The notes under the pieces: generated by a model
The model's database searches: none
Seen by the model: only the letters and a program-made list of their open reading frames with translations
Told to the model about the DNA's origin: nothing
Program-made: the position numbers and the translations under genes
In this document: positions 55,012-64,000 of the stretch, piece after piece
Numbering within the stretch: the first letter of the stretch is position 1
Layout of the letters: each line of letters starts with the position of its first letter
Origin: Thinopyrum elongatum
Lineage: Eukaryota; Streptophyta; Magnoliopsida; Poales; Poaceae
Reading direction: 5' to 3'
NCBI GenBank assembly: GCA_011799875.1
Contig: CM022302.1
Coordinates: 181,962,942-182,026,941, forward strand
DNA: 64,000 nucleotides

Positions 55012-55744
55012 GGCTGAAGCCGCCCTGTTTTATCTTTGCAACTTTTTCGGTTAAGTAGCAGGTCCACCCACCCACTGGGGTGTTTTTGGTGTAAAGTAAT
55101 GAACTCTGGCCTTGGGCCTGTTTTAATTCATGATGTAAATATTTCGTGAGTGTTTGCGTTTCTTGCTTTCTATTTTTCGAGCCATTTTCTTGCTCGCCCC
55201 CCTCTTTGGGCCTCCCCCCCGCGAGTCGGACAGCCGGGTTCTGGTCTGTGACAAGGAGTTCGGTCCTAGGAAGGGGCGCGCGGTACTTAGGCTCTTCAAA
55301 TGTTGAGCGCGAGCGAAACACCCACTGGGCCGGCTGGCGAGCAGCCGGTCGTGCGGCAGGTTAAAGTGGCGTGGCCGGGTTGGCCAATCCGACGGACCCA
55401 ACTTAGTGTTTCCGCGACATGTTGGTGCTTTGGCCCATAGTTCTTGCCGGCCAACAGCCGAAGCCGGTTCTGTGGCGTAGGGCGAAGTGGAGGGCCGCGG
55501 CAACCCGATCACGCCGAGATGTGCTAAGGAGGACGGCGGGTGGTGGCCAAGCCGGCTAGCCCCCGAGCCCCCGGGTTGAGCGAGTCAACCCGGTGGTGGG
55601 GGTTTTTAAGAAAAATTGCACAAATGTGTGAACACAATAACTTGGCGAAAAAAAGGGGCAGCCCCCGAGCGTTGTTCGGGGACCCCATAGTTTTTCATGC
55701 GATTACAAACTAAAAAAAAAGTAGTGATACATACGTGCACACGG
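55012..55744. other. Element C region between antisense gene and integrase
   Basis: The 3' ends of the two convergent genes. No coding sequence. It has several CCGGGTTGG/CCAACCCGG-type phrases and ends with the integrase stop at 55745. Confidence 0.5.
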
Positions 55745-57157
55745 CTAACTGTAAAACGGGCGGAGGAGTTTTGCATTCCACGGCCGGGTTGTTTCTTCAC
55801 CGGCGGTGTCTCTCTTGTGCTTGTTCGACTTGCAGGCATTGATGAGGTAGTACGCGTTGCGGTCACACAGGGCTTTGCTGATGATGAAGGGGCCTTCCCA
55901 TGGGGAGGACAACTTGTGCTGGCCGGTTTGCTGCTGGACGAGTCGGAGGACGAGGTCTCCCTCGCGGAATGCGAGGGGCTTGATCTTCTTGCTGTGGTAG
56001 TGCCTCAGGCCTTGCTGATAAATGGCTGAACGGCTGAGCGCCAAGAGGCGTGCTTCTTCGAGTAGGTCGACGCCGTCTTCACGCGCTTGCTTGGCTTCGG
56101 CTTCGGTGTACATCACGACTCGTGGTGAGTCGAACTCGATGTCGGTTGGGATGACGGCTTCTGCTCCGTAGACAAGGAAGAATGGGGTGAACCCGATCGA
56201 CCGATTTGGTGTTGTTCGGAGACTCCCGAGGACGGCCGGCAGCTCGTCAAGCCAGCTGCCGGGTGAACGGACAAGCGACTCGACAAGCCGTGGCTTGATG
56301 CCGGATAGAATGAGGCCGTTGGCCCGCTCGACCTGGCCATTGGACTGGGGGTGGGCCACGGAGGCCAAGTCGAGGCGGATGCCGGAGACGGAGCAATACT
56401 GCGCGAGCGCGCCCTTGGCGAAGTTCGTGCCGTTGTCCGTGATGATGTTGTTCGGGACGCCGTAGCGCACCGCGATATCCTTGATGAATCGGATGGCCGT
56501 TGGACCGTCCAGCTTCTTGATTGGCCGCGCTTTGATCCACTTGGTGAACTTGTCCACTGCCACCAGCAAGTGCGTCATGCCGCCTCGAGCGGTCTTGAAA
56601 GGTCCTACCATATCGAGTCCCCAGACCGCGAAGGGCCAGGTGATTGGGATGGTTCGCAGTGTTGAAGCCGGCTCGTGGCTGCGCTTGCTGAAGCGCTGGC
56701 ATCCCTCACACTTGAGGACAAGCGACTCGGCGTCTTGGAGGGTCGTAGGCCAGTAGAATCCATGGCAGAAAACCTTGGCCACCAGGGACCTCGAGGCGGC
56801 GTGGTGCCCGCACTCACCTTGGTGTACGTCAAGGAGGATTTCTATGCCCTTGTCCTGTTCGACGCAGCGCTGGAAAACGCCCGTTGCGCTGCGCTTGACG
56901 AGCTCGTTGTTGATGATGCTGTAGGCGGACGCCTAGCATTGAATCTGCCGGGCCTCGGTCTCGTCCATGGGGAGGACCTCGTTCTCCAGGAACTCTGAGA
57001 TGGGCAGGGCCCATGATGGAGCCGTCGCCACGGCGAAGATGGCCACCATGGTGGGTTCTGGGGCGGCAGCCCCCGGGTTGAGGATGATGGCGTCCAGGTT
57101 AAGCACGGCAGCCCCCGAGCCGGGTTCAGCAGCCCCTGGGCCGGGTTCTGCGGCTTC
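55745..57157 (-). pseudogene. pol: Integrase of element C
   Basis: After a TAG near 56931, the frame has the zinc-binding end (CHGFYW..LVLKCEGCQRF) and the catalytic triad in WGLDMVGPF, IITDNGTNF and SNGQVERAN. A C-terminal GPFII-type module (LSSPWEGPFIISKALCDRNA) precedes the stop at 55745. All three catalytic residues are present. It joins the element cDNA to host DNA. It reads in the same frame as RT and RNase H. The stop at 57158-57160 separates it from RNase H. Confidence 0.85.
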
Positions 57158-58069
57158 CTAGATCAGGTCAGAGTCGGCATCGGCTGGATCGGTCGTGGCA
57201 GTCCTCGGGCCGGGATCGGCAGTTCCCAGGCCAGGTCCCGCAACTTCCGGGTTTGGCTTGGAGGTGGCAGCCCCCGGGCTTGAGCTTGTGGCCGCTGGAT
57301 TCGCGCCGAGGAGGGGTGCGGCCAGGTCGTCTGGGACGAAGATGGATTCGGAGTCCGGAGACGGCTTGACGGACGGTTTGTGTAGGCGCTCGAGGGAGAC
57401 GCCGGACGGAATTGCTTGCCGGGATGAGCTGATCTTGGCTAGTGCGTCGGCGGCCTCGTTCTCTGCGCGCGGGACGTGGAGGAATTCGCAGCCGTCGAAG
57501 AAGCCGGAGAGCTGCTGGACGAGGAAGCGGAAGCTGGCCATGTTGGCGTCCCGGGCGTCCCACTCTCCGGAGCACTGCTGCACCACCAGATCCGAGTCGC
57601 CGTAGCACAGGATGCGCCAGATGTCGAGTTCCTTGGCAAGCCGTAGGCCATGCACAAGGGCTTCGTACTCGGCAATGTTGTTGGAGGCGGCGAAGTGGAT
57701 TTGGAGCGCGTAGCGAAGCTGGTCGCCCTTTGGGGATGACAGCACGATGCCGGCTCCCAAGCCGGAGCGCATCTTGGAGCCGTCGAAGTGCATGCGCCAG
57801 TGCGTTGAATCCGGCGGCGGCGGCAGGTACTGGGTCTCGGTCCAGTCGACGAGGAAGTCGGCCAGAGCTTGGGATTTGATCGTGGTGCGGGGCTCGTAGA
57901 GGATGGTGTGGCCGGCTAGCTCGATCGCCCACTTGGCAACCCGGCCAGAGGCATCCCGGTAGCCCATGATCTCATCGATGGGGGCCGTGCTGACTACGGT
58001 GACAACATGCTCCTGGAAGTACTGCTTCAATTTCTTGGCGGTGAAGTACACGCCGTAACACATCTTCTG
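57158..58069 (-). pseudogene. pol: RNase H of element C
   Basis: It continues the RT frame after the TAG at 58070-58072. RNase H1-fold motifs are present: MHFDGSK, NNIAEYEALVHG, CYGDSDLVVQQ and NEAADALAKI, giving the D, E, D, D active-site set. It removes RNA from the RNA-DNA hybrid. A proline/alanine/glycine-rich linker (AATSSSPGAATSKPNPEVAG) ends at a TAG (57158-57160). Confidence 0.85.
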
Positions 58070-59245
58070 CTAGTGCGGGTAGTTCTGCTTGGAGGCGGAA
58101 AGCACCTCGCTCAGGTAGTAGACTGGGCGCTGAACAGACTGGATCTTGCCCTTCTCTGGTCGCTCGACCACCATCACCGTGCTGACCGACCGCAAGGTGG
58201 CGGCAATGTAGAGCAACAGCGGCTCCTTCTCGGTTGGTGCGACCAAGACGGGTGCGGTGGAGAGCATGCGCTTCAGATCCCGGAAGGCTTTGTCCGCCTG
58301 GTCGTTCCACTCGAACGGCGTCGTCTTCTTCATCAGCTGATATAGGGGCAAGGCCCTCTCGCCCAGCCGGCTGAGAAACCGGCTGACCGAGGCCAAGCAG
58401 CCGGTGAATTTCTGGACATCGCGCAGCCGGGCCGGCTTGCGCATGCGCTCGATGGCCTTTATCTTCTCCGGGTTCACCTCAATGCCGCGCTCTGAGACGA
58501 GGAAGCCGAGTAGCTTTCCGGCCGGCATGCCGAAAATGCACTTCTCCGGGTTGAGCTTGATCTGGTACTCGCGCAGATTGGCAAAGGTTTCCTTCAAGTC
58601 GTCGAGGAACGTGAGGTGCTGCTTGATCTTTACCACGATGTCGTCCACGTAGATGTGGATGTTGCGGCCGAGTTGCGGCAGCAAGCATTTCTGCATGCAG
58701 CGCTGGAAGGTGGCGCCGGCATTCTTCAAGTCGAATGACATGGTGATGTAGCAATACGCCCCGAAGGGCGTGATGAAGGACGTCTTCAAGGAGTCGGCCG
58801 GGTCCAGCTTAATCTGATGATAGCCGGAGTAAGCATCCAGGAAGGACAGGAGCTCATAGCCGGCGGTGGAGTCGATGACTTGGTCAATCCGCGGGAGGGC
58901 GAAAGGATCCTTGGGGCAAGCCTTGTTCAGGCTGGTGTAGTCTATGCACATGCGCCAGGTCTTGTTCTTCTTCAGGACGAGGACTGGGTTGGCCAGCCAC
59001 TCGGGGTGGAACACTTCCATGATGAAGCCGGCCGCCAAGAGCTTGGCGACCTCTTCGCCAATGGTTCTTCTCTTCTCTTCCGAAAAACGACGTAGGGGTT
59101 GACGGACAGGCTTGGCGTCCTTGCGGACGTGGAGTTTGTGCTCGGCGTACTTCCTCGGAATACCTGACATGTCCTTTGGGGTCCATGCGAAGATATCCCG
59201 ATTCTCACAGAGGAAGTCGACGAGCTCGCCTCCTATTTGCTGTCG
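58070..59245 (-). pseudogene. pol: Reverse transcriptase of element C
   Basis: After a frameshift near 59240, the frame carries GELVDFLCENRDIFAW and then Gypsy RT: EWLANPVLVLKKNKTWRMCI, FLDAYSGYHQI, GATFQRCM and the catalytic YVDD (58651-58640), followed by the thumb and connection regions (GCLASVSRFLSRLGERALPL). It ends at TAG 58070-58072 after NYPH. The active site is intact, so loss of function comes from stops and shifts. Confidence 0.9.
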
Positions 59246-60249
59246 AGGCGAGTGCCCACGAAGACGTACTTGCTGCAGCTGGGGTCTTCCGGGTTCAGCT
59301 TGACCTTCTTGGTCTCCTTGGAGGGATGGAACGAGGCCTCGGTAGCCGGCTCCTTAGCCGCAACCGGCACGGCCGGTGTCTCGTTAGCCAGCGCGACGAT
59401 CCGGTCGAGCTGGCACCGCTCCTCGGGTATGACCAGTGTCTCGGCCAGTTTGGCGCCGGCTTGGGCGCATTCCAGGGACCTGCGGTAGTCGCCGGTGACG
59501 GTGATGAGGCCCTTCGGACCCGGCAGCTTCATCTTCAGGTAGGCGTAGTGGGGGACCGCCATGAACTTGGTGAGTGCCGGACGGCCCAGCAGCGTGTGAT
59601 ACGCGCTGGACAGATCCACCACCTCGAACCAGAGCGGCTCGCGCCGGAAGTGGTCGCTGGTGCCGAACAGAACGTCGAGCCGGATCCGGCCGGATGGGGA
59701 GCAGGAGAGGCCGGGCACGATGCCGTGGAAGATCGTCCGGGACGGCTCCAAGTCTTTGGCCTCGAGGCCGAGCTTGGTCATGGTGTCGCGGTAGAGGATG
59801 TTGATGCTGCTACTGCCATTGATGAGGACTCGTGAGAACTTGCATGTGCGCTGGGGCGCGACGATGGTGGGGTCGAGGACGAGGGCGTAGCCACCCGGGT
59901 TCGGCATGACGGCCGGGTGGTCTTCTTGGGTCCAGGTGACTGGGCGCTCCGACCAATGCATGTATTCCGGCTTGGCCGGGATGACCGTGTTCACCTCCTG
60001 CCGGAGCAGGCGCTCGCTACGCTTGTCGTCGCCGAGGCTGGTGAAGATGACGTAGGTCGCGTTCTGGGCGGGGTAGATGTCATCGCGCATTGCGCCGTTA
60101 GCCGGGGGCGGAGGAGGAGGAGACGGAGGCGGCGGGATGTCGCCCCTCATGATGCGCTTGGTGATGGCGCATTGGCGGAGCGTGTGCGTGGACGGCCTTG
60201 CGCCGCTGTGGTGCTTGCAGGGAGCGTCGAGCATCTCCTCGAAGCTCAT
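59233..60249 (-). pseudogene. pol: Aspartic protease region of element C, active-site Asp lost
   Basis: The frame begins MSFEEMLDAPCKHHSGARPS and stops at 59233. The protease motif reads VLINGSSSINIL where the family has a D in place of N (DGGSS or DGSS). The AAT codon at 59820-59818 is one G-to-A change from GAT. The downstream flap/ILYRDTM region and YHTLLGRPALTKFMAVPHYA are conserved. The protease would cut the gag-pol polyprotein. The N-terminus overlaps the shifted end of the gag frame by an ATGA, which I take as a chance effect of the upstream frameshift. Confidence 0.8.
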
Positions 60250-62024
60250 GGCGAGTTGCCACGCCGTCTTGCCGGTTTGCCGGCGCTTGGCGGCCGGCTC
60301 GGCCGCGGGCGCCTCCTCGGCGGCCGCGATGAGGTGGCCATCGTAGCGCTGAGCCGGTTGATCGGCCTTGCGCTTGTTGATCTGCTAGCGGCTGCTTTCG
60401 CCGGTCGGCTTGGGGGCGGGACCGGCTTCACCTTGCCGGCTTCATCCAGCGCCACTTGGATCTTCATGGCAGAGTCGGCGTTGGCGTACTTGTCCGCCGT
60501 CACCATGAGCGCGGCCATGGTGGCCGGCTCAGAGCGCAGGAGCTTGTGCTTGAGGAGGGTGCCATCCCGGCAACCGCTGACGAAGTACTGGATGGCCTGG
60601 ACCTCGTGGACGCCCTCACAGCTGTTCCGGAGTTCGGTCCAACGTGTGAGGTACTCGCGGCCGGTCTCCGTCGGCCCCTGTACGCACATGGCGAGCTGGC
60701 TGGGGCGGCCGGGCCGCTTGTAGGTGCCGGTGAAGTTGCGCACAAAGGCTTGCTCGAAGTCGACCCACGCGTTGATGCTGCCAGCCGGCAGGCTATTCAA
60801 CCACGTACGGGCCGAGCCCTGAAGCATGAGCGGAGCGTAGCGCACGGTGAGGCGGCGATTGCCGCCCGCGATGCCGATGGCGGTGGTGTAGTCGATGAGC
60901 CAGTCTTCCGGCTTGACGGTGCCATTGTATTTGGGGGTGTCACAGGGAAGCGTGAACCCTTTGTGGAAGGGCTCGTCCCGGATGCGCGGGCCGAAGCAAG
61001 CCGGCCCGACCGCGTTGTTCTCCTCCAGCTCCAAGGAGAGGGCGAGTTGGTCGAGGCGGTGGCGAGCATCGGTGGTGTCGATGGCGCGCGGGCCTAGCCG
61101 GCTAGCGATCGCGCCGCGGGGGGCCGGGTCGACCGAAGCCGGATGACAACTGGGCCGTGGGGGAGGATCGTGCCGGCGCCGATCTTCCGGTACCGGCTCG
61201 TCGGCCAAGCCGCCGGCAGTCGCAGGGGCGCGGTTGCGCCGGGTCCGGGTGCGGCCGGAATGAGCTTCGCCGGGTGGCGAAGCTGCCGTGTTCTGCTACT
61301 CGGCATCGTCGGTGTGGCGCGAGGCGGATCCCGCCGGCTTGTTGAGGTGGTTGAGGCGGTCCTGCTGCGCGTTGGCGGCGTCGAGAAGCTCGTTCACCCG
61401 CTGAAGGTGGTCCTTCAGCTCCTCGCCCTGCAGCTGGTCCAAGCCGACGGGGGTTTCGTAGACGGGCAGGAGCGCACCGAGAGCGCGGCCGATGGCTCCG
61501 CCCCGGGCCCGCACATCGGCGACCCGGCTTGGCTCAGCGGCGGCAGGCGTGAAGCCGTAGGCAGCGTCGCGCTCCCGCTAAGCGGAGTCCAGGCGACGCT
61601 GCGTGGCAGCAAGCATCTCGGACAGGTCCAGCAGGCGCTGGCTATCTTCCTCGAGCCAGACCCGGGTCTCGGCGGTGTTGGAGGTGTCGACGTCGGTGGC
61701 GATGGGGACGCGGAGGCTCTGGATCGTGGCGCGCAATGGGTTGGGCGGGTTGGCGTGATCCGCTGCGGCCTTGGCTTTGGCGGCCTTCCTCGCAGCGCTG
61801 GACGAGGAGCCGGTGTCGGTGGCGAACACCTCTACTCGAACGCAGAGGTCCGTTCCCCCGGCGAAAGCGTCGTCGCCGAGGGGGATGGGGAAGTCGGAGA
61901 TGTCAAGCACCCCGCTGGGGTACTTGTCGACCGTGGGCGCATCGGAGATGCGTAGCGCGCCGATGACGTCGTCCGCCAGCATGATGGGCTCGTCGGAGTC
62001 GGAGAGGAGCCCCGTCTGGAACAT
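60246..62024 (-). pseudogene. gag: Gag of element C, two stops and a frameshift
   Basis: ATG 62024 (MFQTGLLSDSDEPIMLADDV) lies 24 nt after the primer site. The frame has TAG stops at 61580-61578 and 61298-61296. The Gypsy gag core is present (GSARTWLNSLPAGSINAWVD, FEQAFVRNFTGTYKRPGRPS, CEGVHEVQAIQYFVSGCRDG). A missing base in a C/G run near 60412-60419 shifts the frame. In the other frame QINKRKADQPAQRYDG reads toward the protease, with a TAG at 60387-60385. No CCHC knuckle is visible. Confidence 0.85.
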
Positions 62025-62047
62025 GTCTCCGGCCGGGACCTCGAGCT

Positions 62048-62065
62048 GCCCCACGGTGGGCGCCA
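62048..62065 (-). other. Primer binding site of element C
   Basis: TGGCGCCCACCGTGGGGC on the minus strand, two bases inside the LTR end at 62068. Confidence 0.88.
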
Positions 62066-62067
62066 AC

Positions 62068-63044
62068 TGTCGTGGTGGGCGCACGGCAGATGCCAAAGGA
62101 TGGCTAAAGAGAGGAGGAGGCTCGAGGGCACAGGTGGGCTCCAGAGGCGAGGTCGGCATGAGCGAGCGAGGGACGCAAGACATACCCAGGTTCGGGGCTC
62201 TCCGAAGAGATAATACCCCTAGTCCTGCCGAGCGTGGTTTATATGTATCGGTACAGAGTTGCTCCTTGAGCTATTTGGAGGAAGGAGGAAGACCAGCCAA
62301 GGCTTAGGCTGCTCCCTTCCCTGGTGTGCGCGTGTGTCGACGTGAGTTGCTTGCCCGTGTACATGAGGCCTCCTGGGGGTTTTTATAGGTCAACCCCCAG
62401 GGTTACAATGGTAAAGTTACAAGGCCGTGGGGCCAGGTTGTCATCGTCCGGGAAGCCGGTGCTGGGACCCACTGGGTGTCAGGGCTCGCCGGGTTTTCCG
62501 GGCGCGGGCCCCGCGTGCCAGGAGGCACTGTTTGCCGTCTTGTCGATCGTCACGGAGTGGCCGGGTCGAGTCCGCTACAGTGGCGCACCGCCAGGTCGCC
62601 GTCGGCTGGCGTCAGCGGTGACGATGGGCGGGCTGTAGCCACGCCGGCCTCGGTCAGCAGGGTAGGTGGGGCACTGTTGCCGCGCCTCTGCCGGTCAGAG
62701 GGGTTGGTGGGGTACTATCTCCTTGCCCATCCCTTTCACTGGAGACTCGTCCCATCGCCTGCCTCGGATGGGATGGGAGCTGACCCGTGGCCGGGTTGAG
62801 TAACACGCCACAGGGGAGCTAGCTTGCTGGAGAAGTCTTGGTGCGCCGGGTTCGGCAGGCTTGCGCCAGCCGGCAGGGCCGGGTTGCCGTCTTGGTTGGG
62901 TCGAAGAGTTTGGCCGGGTTGAGGGATTTGGCCGGGTCGAGGAACCCGGCCAAGTGCGAGCCGGATTGAGCGGCGATGCTGGCCCCGATGCTTTTTAAAA
63001 TGGATCTGGGTTCCGTTGCCTGCCCGGGGTTCATCCCCTCGACA
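62068..63044 (-). repeat. Element C 5' LTR (977 bp)
   Basis: Matches 45388-46365. It ends ATCCCCTCGACA at 63044, followed by the target duplication GTCCT. TATA box TATAAAA at 62387-62381 (minus). Confidence 0.93.
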
Positions 63045-63049
63045 GTCCT

Positions 63050-63578
63050 CTTCCCCCAAAATGAAGGCGGGAAGGAATCCCACAACGGCCAAGTTTGAAG
63101 GAAGACAAGTAGTACATCTTATCCTGACGAAAGGTGGTCTTCTCCTGCAAAGCTTCTGGTCGTGACGTCGTGGTGGGCTCGGCGATGACCTCCATCCTGC
63201 CGTCCTGGTCTTGTAGCACGGGAATGGAAACCTTTGGCTGATTCCTTGGGACTCTGCGTCTGCGCTTGCTTCCTTAGCACCGAAGAGGAAACCTGCTGTA
63301 CTGCGCCTGCTGGCGCCCGCCTGGCCTTGGTCGTCATGGCTTACGTCATCTGAACCTCATGAAGTGGGGCTTGCATGCAAATCTCCGCTCCTCAGGAGCC
63401 GGCCTGGGGAAGCCGCTCCCTCCGGAGGTCTTGGCGTCATCCGCCTCACGAGGCTTGGCCCCTCGCGAGGGTCTTGTGTTGTTGATGCTAGAGAAGGGCC
63501 GTACCAGGCCGCTGATGAAGCCATGCTATGGGCCATAGGCAGGCAAGTCTGGGTACCCCGGTTCCCAGAGCGCCGACA
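63050..63578 (-). repeat. Element B 5' LTR, second segment
   Basis: 529 bp, aligned with 39018-39546 of the B 3' LTR. It ends CCAGAGCGCCGACA, followed by the AGAAC target duplication. Confidence 0.93.
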
Positions 63579-63583
63579 AGAAC

Positions 63584-64000
63584 CACCTACTCATGCGTTG
63601 AGATCAAGACATTCCAATCCTACCATAAGAATCTTGATTTCTAGCCTTCCCCAAGTTGCTTTCCACTCAAATCATCTTTCCACCATAGCCAAATCTGAGA
63701 GAGATAGTTGAGTGTTGGGGAGACTATCATTTGAAGCACAAGAGCAAGGAGTTCATCATCAACACACTGTCTATTACCTTTTGGAGAGTGGTGTCTCCTA
63801 GATTGGTTAGGTGTCGCTTGGGAGCCTCCGTTAAGATGTGGAGTTGAACCAAGAAGTTTGTAAGGGCAAGGAGATAGCCTACTTCGTGAAGATCTACCCG
63901 AGTGAGGCAAGTCCTTCGTGGGCGATGGCCATGGTGGGATAGACAAGGTTGCTTCTTCGTGGACCCTTCGTGGGTCGAGCCCTCCGTGGACTGGCGCAGC
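63584..64000 (+). repeat. Max-2 3' LTR, third segment, running off the window
   Basis: It resumes CACCTACTCATGCGTTGAG, which aligns with the Max-1 LTR (minus strand, from about 8105 down to 7685). About 300 bp of LTR remain beyond the window. Confidence 0.92.

Larger units (their letters stand above)
45388..63044 (-). mobile_element. Element C: full-length Tat-type Gypsy retrotransposon with antisense gene
   Basis: LTRs lie at 45388-46365 (978 bp) and 62068-63044 (977 bp), starting TGTCGTGGTGGGCGC on the plus strand. The target duplication GTCCT is perfect (45383-45387 and 63045-63049). The primer site TGGCGCCCACCGTGGGGC lies at 62065-62048. Minus strand order is gag, protease, RT, RNase H, integrase, which is the Gypsy order. 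Between pol and the 3' LTR lies a plus-strand multi-exon gene, typical of the Tat (Retand/Grande-like) lineage. All coding parts are broken. In about 150 aligned LTR bases I count 6 differences. Confidence 0.93.
38676..63578 (-). mobile_element. Element B: minus-strand Tat-type Gypsy without pol, interrupted by element C
   Basis: Ends are TGTCGGATTCAGGG (38676) and GCGCCGACA (63578). The 5-bp target duplication is AGAAT (38671-38675) and AGAAC (63579-63583), with one change. The left LTR is intact. The right LTR is split by element C but sums to the same 871 bp. The primer site lies inside the right LTR, so transcription is leftward. Without C, B is about 7.2 kb. The interior holds a short, broken gag start on the minus strand and a two-exon antisense gene, and no pol. 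Confidence 0.9.
24862..64000 (+). mobile_element. Max-2: second Maximus-like Copia copy, gutted and repeatedly interrupted
   Basis: It starts TGAAAGTGCAACTAATCCCC at 24862, but only 31 bp of the 5' LTR remain. A truncated CACTA end (24893-25324) and about 350 bp of interior with a polypurine tract follow, then the 3' LTR from 25682. That LTR is in three pieces (25682-26308, 38441-38675, 63584-64000) separated by CACTA-2 and element B. The pieces total 1279 bp, and comparison with Max-1 puts the missing LTR end about 300 bp past the window. No coding region is left. Confidence 0.9.

Noticed and set aside
57168..57932. 254-codon minus-strand frame
   Set aside because: It is a shadow of the RNase H frame, very rich in arginine and proline, with no motif.
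60246..60249. ATGA overlap of gag stop and protease start as a programmed coupling
   Set aside because: The other frame reads straight through this ATG (AWQLAMSFEEML), so the overlap results from an upstream frameshift.

Overview
The window is a stretch of large-grass genomic DNA, most like the Triticeae (wheat, barley, rye, Aegilops). The evidence is the nested Copia and Gypsy LTR elements of recognisable Triticeae type and the large CACTA transposons. I found no ordinary host gene, rRNA, tRNA or CRISPR array. Every supportable coding region lies inside a transposable element, and most are broken.

Layout from the left. (1) 1-7283 is the right part of a CACTA transposon (CACTA-1), inverted, with its other end outside the window. 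(2) 7284-21131 is a minus-strand LTR element (X), of which one LTR (18498-21131) and part of the interior are present. It is interrupted by CACTA-1 and by a complete Maximus/SIRE-like Copia element (Max-1, 7389-17219, target duplication CAATC) that has gag and a 3' ORF but no pol. (3) 21132-24861 is part of an Athila/Sabrina-like Gypsy element (Y) that hosts both X and a second Maximus-like copy. (4) From 24862 past the window end is that second copy (Max-2). It is reduced to 31 bp of 5' LTR, a truncated CACTA end, a little interior and a 3' LTR split into three pieces.

Max-2's 3' LTR is split by two insertions. The first is a complete 12.1-kb CACTA transposon (CACTA-2, 26309-38437, target duplication CTA). 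The second is a minus-strand Tat-type Gypsy element without pol (B, 38676-63578, target duplication AGAAT/AGAAC). B's 5' LTR is split in turn by a full Tat-type Gypsy element (C, 45388-63044, target duplication GTCCT). C carries gag, protease, RT, RNase H and integrase on the minus strand and a multi-exon gene on the plus strand. An exon of that antisense gene is split by a 4.0-kb solo LTR (D, 49854-53874, target duplication GCTGG). This gives the order of insertion: Max-2 into Y, then CACTA-2 and B into Max-2, then C into B, then D into C.

The most unusual content is the CACTA pair. CACTA-2 has both ends and a clean target duplication but no transposase. It carries a Werner-type 3'-5' exonuclease, a B3-domain gene with intact splice sites, and several alanine-rich or coiled-coil reading frames around an array of about 503-bp repeats. 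CACTA-1 has the same plan in the opposite orientation: related 85-bp subterminal repeats, a diverged array of the same period, a related alanine-rich gene beyond the array, and what looks like a GRF-type zinc-finger gene at the window edge. Many premature stops in the window fit C-to-T (or G-to-A) change, as expected of methylated, silenced repeats.
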